Assembly: GCF_007747215.1 (NCBI RefSeq)
Contig: NZ_CP036273.1
Location: 4,324,322 to 4,388,321 of the forward strand
Direction: 5' to 3'
DNA from: Urbifossiella limnaea
GTDB taxonomy: Bacteria > Planctomycetota > Planctomycetia > Gemmatales > Gemmataceae
DNA: 64,000 nt
The notes beneath the pieces were generated by a model, which saw only the letters and a list, made by a program, of their open reading frames with translations, did no database searches and was not told the DNA's origin. Made by a program: the position numbers and the translations under genes. Positions 24,771 through 32,268 of this stretch are shown one piece after another; positions within the stretch are counted from its first letter, which is position 1; every line of letters begins with the position of its first letter.

Positions 24771-26463
24771 TAGTTCAGTTGGAATTCGGGCAGGCACATC
24801 ACCGCGTGCAGCGCCTCGCGAACACGCGATCGGAACGCCGGCGCGTCCTCGATCGCGGTGCCGCTAAGGAACGTCTCGACCTTCCGCCGCGCCGTGGCTG
24901 GCGGCGGCTTGCCGAACAGGGCGTCACCCATCCGCGTCACTACCTCGGCGACGCTCGTCGGCTTCGGCTCGAACAGCGTCAGCGTCGGGTCGAGCCGCGG
25001 GTCCATCGGCACGACCCGACGCGCCGGGGATCAGCAAGCCGACGGCGCCGCCCGGCGGCACGACGGCGCCGAAGATCGTGAGGTGATCGACCCCACCCGG
25101 GTCGGTGGCGATCTTCGAACCGTACACCGCTGCCGCACCGAGCGCCGCTGCCGCCGGTTGGGCGATAACCTCGACCGCCACTGCTTCGGCGACCGCCGCG
25201 TCTTTCGGCGTAAGCGGCAACCCCTCTGGTTCGACCTGCTGCCGGACCGAGCGGCGGGGCCACGCACCAAGCGCTACCGTCTCGGCGAAGTTGTTCCGCG
25301 CGAGCAACATGGCGCTGGTCGGCCAGTCGGTGCCGGTCCGCCAGCCCTTCACGCTCGGCGGGGCGAACAGCACCTGCCCCATCTTTGCCAGGGGGTCGAT
25401 CAACTCACCGAGTGGCACCCGGTCCGGCGTCACCGCCCGCACCGCCCCCACCGCGTACTCCACCGGCCAAATCACCCGCCGGCGGTAGGCGTGCGCCGAG
25501 AAGAACAGCCGCGATCCGAGCATCGTCCGCACCAACTCCGCGACGTCGTAGTCGCCGCGGCGGAAGCGGTCCTCAAGCGGCGCGAGCAGCGCCCGCGGCG
25601 CCGGCGTCTCGCTGACGAGGAAGGCGTACAGGTTGCCGACCAGGAAGCGGGCGCACGCCGGGTGGTCGCCAAGCAGCCGGAGCACGTCGTCGCCACCTCA
25701 GTTGCCGGCGCAGCCGAAGTTCGTCCTCGAGCCGTCGTCGTGAAGGTCGCGGTTGAACTCGAACGCCGTCTGGTCCGTGGTGTGGTGCCAGCCGGTGAAC
25801 GCGCGGGCGGCCTCCTGCACGTCCTTCTCGGTGTAGTTGCCGACGCCGAGGCTGAAGAGTTCCATCACCTCTCGGGCGTAGTTCTCGTTCGGGGCGCCTT
25901 TCACATTCTGGTTCGAGTCGAGCCAGATGAGCATCGCCGGGTCGCGGCTCATCTCCAGCAGGAACGGCCGGAACCGGCCGAGCGCGAACCGCCGCAGGGT
26001 GGGGTTCTGGTCGAACATCAGGCGGATGGAGCCGACCTTGGCGTAGCTCGTGGCGAAGTGGTTGTGCCAGAACAGCGTCAACCTCTCGCGCAGCGGGTGG
26101 CCGCCTTCGAGGATGGTGTACATAGGCACCAGGCGCGGACCGGGACCGCCGGATCGACGGGGGTGTTGTTGAAGTCGGAGCCGAGGCGGATGCGGGTGCC
26201 GTCGAGGCGGTAGCGGCCGGCGTCCTCACACATGGCCAGCCGCTCGGCGGCGTCCGGCTCGCCGACTAACAGGCGGTCGAGGGTGCGCGAGAAACCGTCG
26301 GCGAGGGCGCGGGCGGTGTTGGTGGGGGCGGGGCCGAACGCGGCGCGGCGGCGAGGTGGGCGACGGCCTTGAGGTACCTCGCCTCGGCGGCCTACGGCGC
26401 CCACGGCTGCGAGGCGTCGGCGGGATCGACCTTCGCCAGTTCAGCCGGCAGCGGGGCGGGCAT
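24771..26463 (-). pseudogene. DUF1800 protein gene with stops and frameshifts
   Basis: Begins at ATG 26463 (MPAPLPAELAKVDPADASQP). A TAG at 26392-26394 ends codon 24. After a frame change near 26340-26360 the family continues with RRAAFGPAPTNTARALADGF. A one-base loss near 26131-26135 changes frame inside the WW-x-Y-x-M region, then LRERLTLFWHNHFATSYAKVG and YAREVMELFSLGVGNYTE are intact. A TGA at 25698-25700 interrupts GN-stop-GGDDVLRLLGDHPA in frame, most simply a Trp codon turned into stop. Another shift near 25010-25025 leads to the C-terminal part. The order of conserved blocks is that of the DUF1800 partner always found next to DUF1501 in planctomycetes. At least five lesions make it a pseudogene. 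Confidence 0.8.
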
Positions 26464-26534
26464 GGTGCCTCACCGGGGTGGGAACCGCGAGTGCCGCATA
26501 CCCCGCAACCGCAGATCGGTTCAAGGTGCGACGG

Positions 26535-27242
26535 CTATTTCCCGGCCTTCGCCTTCTGCTCCGCCTCCTTGACGTACTTCTCCGGGTTAGCCTTGAACTC
26601 GTCCCGGCAGCCGGAGCAGCAGACGAAGTAGTCCTTGCCCATGAACGTCACCCTCGACGTGCCAAGTCCGCCGCTGACGACACATTCCGGCCCTGTCGGC
26701 ACGGCTGCGAACGGAACTCCCTCCTTGGTGGCCCCGACCTGGTACTTCTTCCCGTAGGCCAGCGTCGAACCGACGGGCCGTGTCTCGAATCGATACAGGT
26801 GGCGGTTGTGGTGCAGCAGGCTGAACACCAGTTGCTGCTCCTCTTTCGCGTCACCGTCGAGCCGGTGAAAGGTCAGTGTCTTGTCGGTGAGCTTGCCGCC
26901 GAATCGGATCGTGGCCTTGTCGGTCGTTGTGAGGGTGAGGCGGTACGGCCACGGGGTTTCGTTTGAGAATCGCACTTCCCCGCTCTCGAAGTACTTGCTC
27001 TTGCTGAAAGTGATACCCAGCCAAGCATCTTGCCTCGAGAAGGACCACCCCCAGGTGACGCCTTCTGTCCATATGCCAGCAGCGCGCTCCTCTTTCGACA
27101 CACCCTCCGGATAGCCGGTCCCCTTCCAGGTTCCGACCAGGACGTTCAACGGCTGTAAACCCTCACGTGCGCTCAACATCGGCGCCGGTGGCTGTGCAGA
27201 AATCGCCAGAATGGCAGTTATTAGGACAGACCAGATGCGCAT
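26535..27242 (-). CDS. exported YHS-domain protein
   Basis: 235 residues with an N-terminal signal peptide. Residues about 30-180 form a lipocalin-like or DUF-type beta domain (LNVLVGTWKGTGYPEG, TIRFGGKLTDKTLTFHRLDG). Residues 185-228 are a YHS domain: Cys187, the turn VTFMGKDYFVCCSGC with Cys208, Cys209 and Cys212, then FKANPEKYV. YHS domains often bind metal (copper or heavy metals) and sit in exported planctomycete proteins. Function unknown; no operon partner. Confidence 0.85.
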   Translation of the reverse strand: MRIWSVLITAILAISAQPPAPMLSAREGLQPLNVLVGTWKGTGYPEGVSKEERAAGIWTEGVTWGWSFSRQDAWLGITFSKSKYFESGEVRFSNETPWPYRLTLTTTDKATIRFGGKLTDKTLTFHRLDGDAKEEQQLVFSLLHHNRHLYRFETRPVGSTLAYGKKYQVGATKEGVPFAAVPTGPECVVSGGLGTSRVTFMGKDYFVCCSGCRDEFKANPEKYVKEAEQKAKAGK

Positions 27243-27353
27243 GACTTAACCCAGTCCGACGGGCCACGGTGAGTCCGTTTCAGTCTCAGCCAGAACGACG
27301 CACGACGGGTGTGATTTCAACGTGAAGATCGAACCGGTGCCCGGCACAAAGCC

Positions 27354-27380
27354 GTAAACCCACCGTGCGGGTGGGTTTAC
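27354..27380. terminator. hairpin downstream of csrA
   Basis: Stem GTAAACCCACC with complement around GTGCG, about 45 bases after the csrA stop. It is less GC-rich than the surroundings and lies at the end of the csrA unit, so it most likely terminates csrA. Confidence 0.55.
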
Positions 27381-27424
27381 AGTGCCCAAACGGGCCGAAG
27401 AGGCGTGTACAACCGCGTTCTCCG

Positions 27425-27769
27425 TTAGCGGGGCTTGCGGACGCGCGGTTGGCCGATCGGCACCGCCTCGGCTGCGGTCGGGGCGGGGACGTGCTCGGCG
27501 ATGCGGTTGTGCAGCTTCGACGAAGTCTCGCCCGCCGCAACGATCGTCGGACTGACCCCGTCGGTCGTGACCCCCTGCGCCACAGCGTGGAGCACGTCGG
27601 TGGCTTGCTCCTGTTGGATTTTCTCGAAGATTTCCTGGCGGTCGACGCGGACGTTGTCCGGTGCCTCGATGCCGATCTTAACGCGGCCGGGGCCGATGTT
27701 GACGACGGTGAGGCGGATGTTCCCGGCGATTACGATCTGTTCGCCGGCGCGACGTGTGAGAACGAGCAT
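27425..27769 (-). CDS. csrA: carbon storage regulator CsrA with C-terminal extension
   Basis: 114 residues from ATG 27769, preceded by a strong GGAGG. Residues 1-60 are a complete CsrA: MLVLTRRAGEQIVIAGNIRL, VNIGPGRVKIGIEAPDNVRV with the RNA-binding Arg/Val/Arg surface, and VDRQEIFEKIQ. CsrA homodimers bind GGA in mRNA leaders and repress or stabilise messages. Typical CsrA is about 61-70 residues; this one has a further 50, rich in Ala, Val, Pro and charged residues (HAVAQGVTTDGVSPT, ending PRVRKPR), with a basic tail that could add RNA contacts. Divergent from a receiver-only regulator, 308 bases apart. Confidence 0.93.
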   Translation of the reverse strand: MLVLTRRAGEQIVIAGNIRLTVVNIGPGRVKIGIEAPDNVRVDRQEIFEKIQQEQATDVLHAVAQGVTTDGVSPTIVAAGETSSKLHNRIAEHVPAPTAAEAVPIGQPRVRKPR

Positions 27770-28077
27770 GTGATCCTCCCTGATGTAGCCGGTGCGGCGG
27801 GGTGGGCTGACCGCGAACCGCGGGCCGCCAGTCCTTCGGCGCTCCGTCTGACTGATATTACGCCACAACCGGGTCGAAATTCCGACAGAATCGGCAGATT
27901 TCTTAAAGTCCCAGTTGCCGCTCACATCACATGCAACCCGCGCGCCAAGACGAGAATTCATCCCCACTGAGCGCACGGGTGGTACGCGGCTTGCCCCCCA
28001 GCTGGAGCCGGGATACCCCCACCAATCGCGCCCGAGTATCATTCTCCGGGCCCGACCTGAAGAACGCGGATGACTTT
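27770..28077. other. 308-base intergenic region between csrA and the response regulator
   Basis: This gap should hold the promoters of the divergent csrA and response-regulator genes. I can see the csrA ribosome-binding site (GGGAGG just right of its ATG) but no clear -35/-10 pair. A GGA-containing leader that CsrA itself could bind is possible; no other feature is visible. Confidence 0.4.
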
Positions 28078-28533
28078 GTGACGACGACTTCACCTACACC
28101 TGCCGCGCTGGCCGACACCGGCGGGTTGGTTCTCGCGCCCCCCACATCCCACGTGCCACTCCGCGTGTTGTGCGTAGACGACAACCAGGACGCCGCAGAC
28201 TCACTCGGAGCGTTGCTGCGGCTGGTCGGATTCGACGCGCGCGTGTGCCACGATGCCGCAACGGCGCTCACGGTCGCTGCGGCGTTCTCGCCCGAGGCCT
28301 GCGTACTGGACATCACCATGCCGGGGATGGACGGTTGTGAGTTGGCCGCACTGATGCGGGCGCGCGACGCCGGGCTCTACCTCGTCGCGGTGACGGCGCT
28401 GGGCGACGAGGAAGCCGTGGCCCGAACTGAGGTCGCCGGATTCGATCTGCACTTCGTGAAACCGGTCGCCCCGCAGCAACTGATCGACGCCTTGTTCGCA
28501 TTCGAGCAGCGGGCACGCTGGAGCGACGACTAA
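28078..28533 (+). CDS. receiver-only response regulator
   Basis: 151 residues from GTG 28078; the frame is open further upstream, so the exact start is uncertain. It is one REC domain: acidic pair Asp34-Asp35 (LCVDDNQDAADSLGALLRL), phosphoacceptor Asp78 (VLDITMPGMDG), the Thr/Ala of AVTALGDEE and the conserved Lys in FVKPVAP. No output domain, so it would act by protein contacts, as CheY- or Spo0F-like proteins do. No kinase gene is nearby. The TAA stop is made by the left end of the inserted IS630: the ancestral stop was TAG, shared with the convergent EboE-like gene. Confidence 0.85.
   Translation: MTTTSPTPAALADTGGLVLAPPTSHVPLRVLCVDDNQDAADSLGALLRLVGFDARVCHDAATALTVAAAFSPEACVLDITMPGMDGCELAALMRARDAGLYLVAVTALGDEEAVARTEVAGFDLHFVKPVAPQQLIDALFAFEQRARWSDD
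28531..28532. repeat. left TA target duplication of the IS630 element
   Basis: The dinucleotide TA precedes the left inverted repeat. The same TA follows the right repeat at 30995-30996. TA duplication is the rule for IS630/Tc1 elements. Confidence 0.8.
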
Positions 28534-28553
28534 GCAGGTCCGCAGAAGTTCTT

Positions 28554-29014
28554 TCACAAGACGTTCCCCAACCAGAAGTCGTCAGAGAAGACGCCGGCGG
28601 TCTTCAAGGCCCACGCGGGTGACTGGGTCTCCAGGTAGCCGATGAATCGCTCGACCTGCTCCTCCAGGGTGGCGTACTGCTTGTCGGCACTCACCACGTC
28701 CTTGGCCTGGCCCCACAACGTGTCCATCGGGTTGAGCTGGAGTGCCCGCTTGGGCAGCCACAGCAACTCGAACCCGAACTCGTCGGCCAGCCGGACCGAC
28801 CCCTTGGCCGTATGGCTCGGGTCCTCGTCCAGCAGCATCGCCACGTGCCAGCCCCGGTAGGAGCTGCGCACCACCCGCAGGAACGCCTGGAAGTCGGCCG
28901 CCCGCTGGTGCTCCCGGGGCACCAACAGGCGGTGGCCGGTCCGCAGGTTCATCGCCCCGAAGACCACCCGCCGGCCGTTCCGCCCGCAGAGGAGAACCTC
29001 CTTGGGCTGGCCCC
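28554..29014 (-). pseudogene. IS630 transposase, C-terminal half
   Basis: C-terminal part of a DDE transposase of the IS630/Tc1 superfamily. It resumes at about GGQPKEVLLCGRNGRRVVFGAMN and contains the second catalytic Asp (AMLLDEDPSHTAKG) and the third acidic position as Asp in LQLNPMDTLWGQAKD (the family usually has Glu or Asp there). The stop is at 28554. It is separated from its N-terminal half by the ISAs1 element. The frame through the ISAs1 left end is open, but that part is not transposase. Confidence 0.85.
29006..29014 (+). repeat. 9-bp target duplication of ISAs1, left copy
   Basis: GCTGGCCCC immediately left of the ISAs1 end. The right copy, GCCGGCCCC at 30326-30334, differs by one base. 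Length fits the 8-10 base duplication known for this family. Confidence 0.7.
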
Positions 29015-30325
29015 CACGGCCAGCGCGCATAACTGGGCAATCTGGGGGGCATTGCGCGAGGGGCCGCATCGGCGTACACCAGGGCCTGGGGCCGGGGCCG
29101 TCGGGCCACACGACCGTCGGGGGCATCCCGGCACCGCCCCGCTCACCGAGGGGCCACCGGCATGGCGACCACGAGGGTCAACGTCGAAGCCATCGGCTCC
29201 TACTTCGAGTCGTTGTCCGACCCCCGGCACGTCCGCAACCGGAAGCACCTCCTGGTTGACGTCGTGGTGATCGCCGTGTGCGGCCTGGTGTGCGGGTGCG
29301 ACGGCCCGACCGCCATCCACCGGTGGGCCGCCAACCGCCGGGATTGGCCCGACGAGTTCCTCACGCTGCCCAACGGCGTCCCCTCACGGGATTGCATCCG
29401 CCGGGTGCTGATCGCCCTCCAGCCCGAGGCTTTCCAGCGCTGCTTCCAGGAGTGGATCGCCGACGCCCTGGCACCCGCCGGGGGCGGCCCCGGCCGCCTG
29501 GTCGCCATCGACGGCAAGACGCTCCGGCGGTCCCACGATGCGGCCAACGGGCTGGGTCCGCTGCACGTCGTCAGCGCCTGGGCGAGCGAGCACGGGGTCG
29601 CGTTGGGCCAGGTCGCGACCGAGGAGAAGTCGAACGAGATCACTGCCATCCCCGTCCTGCTGAAGCAGATCGAGCTCGCCAGGGCCGTGGTCACGATCGA
29701 CGCGATGGGGTGCCAGAAGGACGTCGCGCGGGACGTCGTGGCCGGCGGCGGGGACTTCGTGATCGCCGTGAAGGACAACCAGCCGAAGCTCGCCGAGGCC
29801 ATCGGGTCGGTCGTCGAGAAGCACCTGGACGGCGAACTGGAGGCACGCAAGCGCCGGCGCCACGAGACCGACGAGCGCGGGCACGGCCGGCGTGACGAGC
29901 GGTTCTACTTCGTGGCCCAGGTGCCGCCGGATTTTGCGGCCCGAGCGGAGTGGCCGTGGGTCAAGGCCGTCGGCACGGCGGTGCGGGTCACCACGCACGC
30001 CGACGGGACCCAGAGCGACGAGGTGCGGTACGACATGCTGAGCCGGTTCCTGAGCGGCAAACGCTTCGGGGAGGCGGTTCGGGCGCACTGGGGCATCGAG
30101 TCGATGCACTGGGTCTTGGACGTGACGTTCCGCGAGGACGAGAGCCGGACGCGCGAGCGGGTGCTGGCGAACAACTTGAGTTGGCTCCGGCGGTTCGCCG
30201 TCACGCTACTGAAGCGGCATCCCATCAAGGACAGCATCCGGGGGAAGATGATTCGCTGCCTGATGAATACACAGTTCCTCGACGAAGTCCTGACATTACC
30301 AGCAGTCTGATACGCGCTGACCGTG
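29015..30325 (+). mobile_element. ISAs1-family insertion sequence inside IS630
   Basis: 1,311 bases. Ends form an imperfect inverted repeat: CACGGCCAGCGCGCAT at the left and, as complement, CACGGTCAGCGCGTAT at the right. It carries one intact transposase and split the IS630 transposase, so it arrived later. The near-match between duplications shows that the insertion is not brand new or that one base mutated. Confidence 0.82.
29162..30310 (+). CDS. ISAs1-family transposase
   Basis: 382 residues, family length. It has the N-terminal H-repeat-associated domain (DPRHVRNRKHLLVDVVVIAVCGLVCG), the first catalytic Asp in VAIDGKTLRRS, the second in VTIDAMGCQKD, and the YREK-like Glu region HWGIESMHWVLDVTFREDESR. 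All catalytic parts are present and there is no frameshift, so the element may still be active. ATG 29162 is the only good start; upstream is the IS left end. Confidence 0.94.
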   Translation: MATTRVNVEAIGSYFESLSDPRHVRNRKHLLVDVVVIAVCGLVCGCDGPTAIHRWAANRRDWPDEFLTLPNGVPSRDCIRRVLIALQPEAFQRCFQEWIADALAPAGGGPGRLVAIDGKTLRRSHDAANGLGPLHVVSAWASEHGVALGQVATEEKSNEITAIPVLLKQIELARAVVTIDAMGCQKDVARDVVAGGGDFVIAVKDNQPKLAEAIGSVVEKHLDGELEARKRRRHETDERGHGRRDERFYFVAQVPPDFAARAEWPWVKAVGTAVRVTTHADGTQSDEVRYDMLSRFLSGKRFGEAVRAHWGIESMHWVLDVTFREDESRTRERVLANNLSWLRRFAVTLLKRHPIKDSIRGKMIRCLMNTQFLDEVLTLPAV

Positions 30326-30334
30326 GCCGGCCCC

Positions 30335-30931
30335 GGGGCGACCAGGCGGACCGCAGCGGCGGGAACAGCAGCAGGTCGGTCTCGTCCTCCGCCAGGACGA
30401 CGCTACGTGCCGGCAGTCGCCGGATGTGCCGCAGGATGCGCCTCTATTTTTCCCCCCGAACTCGGGGTCCGGGTCGAGGGTGTAGCGGGACCGCTTCCAG
30501 CTGTACCTCATCCGCTGCAACTCCCGCCGGAGGGCGTCGTCGGAGAACGGCCGGCCGGTGCGGCGGGTCAGGTGCTCGCGGAGCAACGGGACGGTCCACT
30601 GGGCGGCGAAGTAGCCCACCTCCTGGGGAGAGCGGCCCAGGAGTTCGCGGAGCAACTCCCGGTCCGACGGGGTCAGCAGGCGGGGCCGCCCGGACCGGTC
30701 GCGGTCGGCGAGGGCCGCCGGGGCGTGGTCACGGCCGTAGGTCGCGACCCAGTGGTAGACCGCCCGGAGTGTGACCCGGAGCCGGCCGGCGACGGAGGCG
30801 ACCGGTTCCCCATCGGCGACCCCCAGGACCGCGAGGGTGCGGCGGTACACGCGGGCATCGCGGGTGGAGCGGAGTTGCTGTCCCAGGTGCCGTCGTTGCC
30901 AGTACGTCAGCGTCAAGGCGTCCACGGCCAT
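30335..30931 (-). pseudogene. IS630 transposase, N-terminal half with a frameshift
   Basis: Start ATG 30931. Residues 1-155 carry the helix-turn-helix DNA-binding half (RRTLAVLGVADGEPVASVAG, TLRAVYHWVATYG, PFSDDALRRELQRM). The conserved catalytic strand RILRHIRRLPARSVVLAEDE, with the first catalytic Asp, lies in another frame, reached after a change near 30440-30455, at a run of G and A (GGGGGGAAAAATAG on the minus strand). A stop lies in the -1 frame exactly there, so programmed -1 shifting does not explain it; a mutation is more likely. The gene ends at the ISAs1 insertion. Confidence 0.8.
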
Positions 30932-30966
30932 CCTCCCCTACCCGGGAGGCTACCACGATAGGGCCG

Positions 30967-30994
30967 CTTGCGAAAGAACTTCTGCGGACCTGCT
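30967..30994 (-). repeat. right terminal inverted repeat of IS630
   Basis: Read as complement from 30994 it starts AGCAGGTCCGCAGAAG and matches 28533-28560 with one mismatch. It supplies the TAA stop of the EboE-like gene to its right. Confidence 0.85.
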
Positions 30995-32151
30995 TAGTCC
31001 GCCCGGCTCCAATCCTCGACCGCCGTCAACTCGCGGACGAGTCCGGCCACCAAATCGATCGCCCCGCCCGGCAGCACCTCCCACGTGTACGTCTCGACCT
31101 CGACGTGCGGCGCCTCCGGTAGTTCGGCCACGGCGGCGAGGCACTCGCGGACGGCGGGCTTGGTAGTGCAGAGTGGGCCGAGTTGGTCGGCGTCGACGGG
31201 GACGTGGAAGTGGACTCGCCATGCGGCTGCGTCACGGAAGGCCGGCGGCGGGTCGGTGCAGAGGGCGTCGGTCAGGTCGGCGGCCGCCGCTACGACACCG
31301 CCGGGGCCGCCGGCGAACACCTGGTGCAGGTAGCGAGGCTCGGCGTAGGTGCGAAGCACCTCGCGGCCGGCGACGTTCGTTCCGGGGTTCTTCAGCTCGA
31401 TCGCGCAGCTGACCTGGACCTTGTTCACACGCACGCCGGCCCGCGCGAGCGTACGGACCGCCTCCCCCGCGTCCTCGAACTCGACGGCCTGATGACACAC
31501 GTCGTAACAGACGCCGACGTGCTCGCGCACGAGTTTCTCGTCCGAGTCGGCCGCGGCCCACAGCGTCTCAAAGAACTCGATCGTTTCGGCCGTAGTTTCT
31601 AGCAGGCAAAACGGCTCGGGTTCGATCGCCACGCGGATTGTGCGCCCGGTGCGCTCGCGCAACTCGCGAAGGTGACGCGCAACGCCGACGAGGTTGCGAG
31701 CGCAAGCGGAACGAAAATCCGCGGTGTGGTCGAAGCCTTTGAAGCCGAGCGGCAGCGTCGAAATACTGCCGTCCTCACCCGGCGGCAGGAGCACGGCCAG
31801 CACCGCGGCACACTTCCGCGTGTAGTCGGCGCGCTCGGGCGCTCCCCAGTCGGGGCGGTAGACCTGTTCTTTGACGCGGGCGGCGTGGAAGTCGCCGTAG
31901 GGGAACGCGTTGAGGGTGTAACACGGCAGTCGGCGGGCGGCGAGTTGCGCGGCGAATTCCAGCAACCGATCAGGCGACGCGAGCAGTTCATCGACGACCG
32001 GCCGGGCAAGCCACAACCCCGCGGCGACCGGCCGGCCGAGCGCCTCGCGCACCGGAAGCGTGTACTGATCGAGTCCGGCGAGCACGTCGGCTACGGAGCG
32101 ACCGGGGTGAACGTTGGTACAATACCCGATTGGGCGGGCAGACAAGGCCAT
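30994..32151 (-). CDS. EboE-like xylose-isomerase-type TIM-barrel protein
   Basis: 385 residues from ATG 32151. The start LSARPIGYCTNVHPGRSVAD and the middle (TLNAFPYGDFHAARVKEQVY, GFKGFDHTADFRSACARNLVG, VAIEPEPFCLLETTAETIEF, VGVCYDVCHQAVEFE) follow the EboE group of AP-endonuclease-2/xylose-isomerase-like barrels, with His and Glu residues typical of the metal site. Ebo proteins take part in moving a metabolite to the periplasm in bacteria and algae, often as an eboA-F cluster; here no other ebo gene is next to it. It is convergent with the receiver gene and both now end in TAA made by the inserted IS630. The ebo name is an inference from the N-terminus. Confidence 0.6.
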   Translation of the reverse strand: MALSARPIGYCTNVHPGRSVADVLAGLDQYTLPVREALGRPVAAGLWLARPVVDELLASPDRLLEFAAQLAARRLPCYTLNAFPYGDFHAARVKEQVYRPDWGAPERADYTRKCAAVLAVLLPPGEDGSISTLPLGFKGFDHTADFRSACARNLVGVARHLRELRERTGRTIRVAIEPEPFCLLETTAETIEFFETLWAAADSDEKLVREHVGVCYDVCHQAVEFEDAGEAVRTLARAGVRVNKVQVSCAIELKNPGTNVAGREVLRTYAEPRYLHQVFAGGPGGVVAAAADLTDALCTDPPPAFRDAAAWRVHFHVPVDADQLGPLCTTKPAVRECLAAVAELPEAPHVEVETYTWEVLPGGAIDLVAGLVRELTAVEDWSRAD

Positions 32152-32268
32152 GCATGGTCCTCGGCGGGAACCGCCATTCTACCGCGTTCGGAACGAGCGT
32201 AATGGCGGCCCAAAAACGATGGCAGGTGCGACCATCCTGAGATCCGCGAGTCACCGACCGTAGGCGGG

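Larger units (their letters stand above)
28533..30994. mobile_element. IS630-family element, interrupted by an ISAs1 element
   Basis: Terminal inverted repeats begin AGCAGGTCCGCAGAAG at both ends: the first 23 bases are identical, and one mismatch occurs within 28. TA duplications flank the element. Removing the inner ISAs1 and its 9-base duplication leaves about 1.14 kb, typical for IS630. The transposase gene runs on the minus strand and is split in two. Confidence 0.9.

Noticed and set aside
30440-30460. Programmed -1 frameshift in the IS630 transposase
   Set aside because: The -1 frame contains TAG directly at the A-run, before the conserved RILRH block, so a normal slip would terminate.
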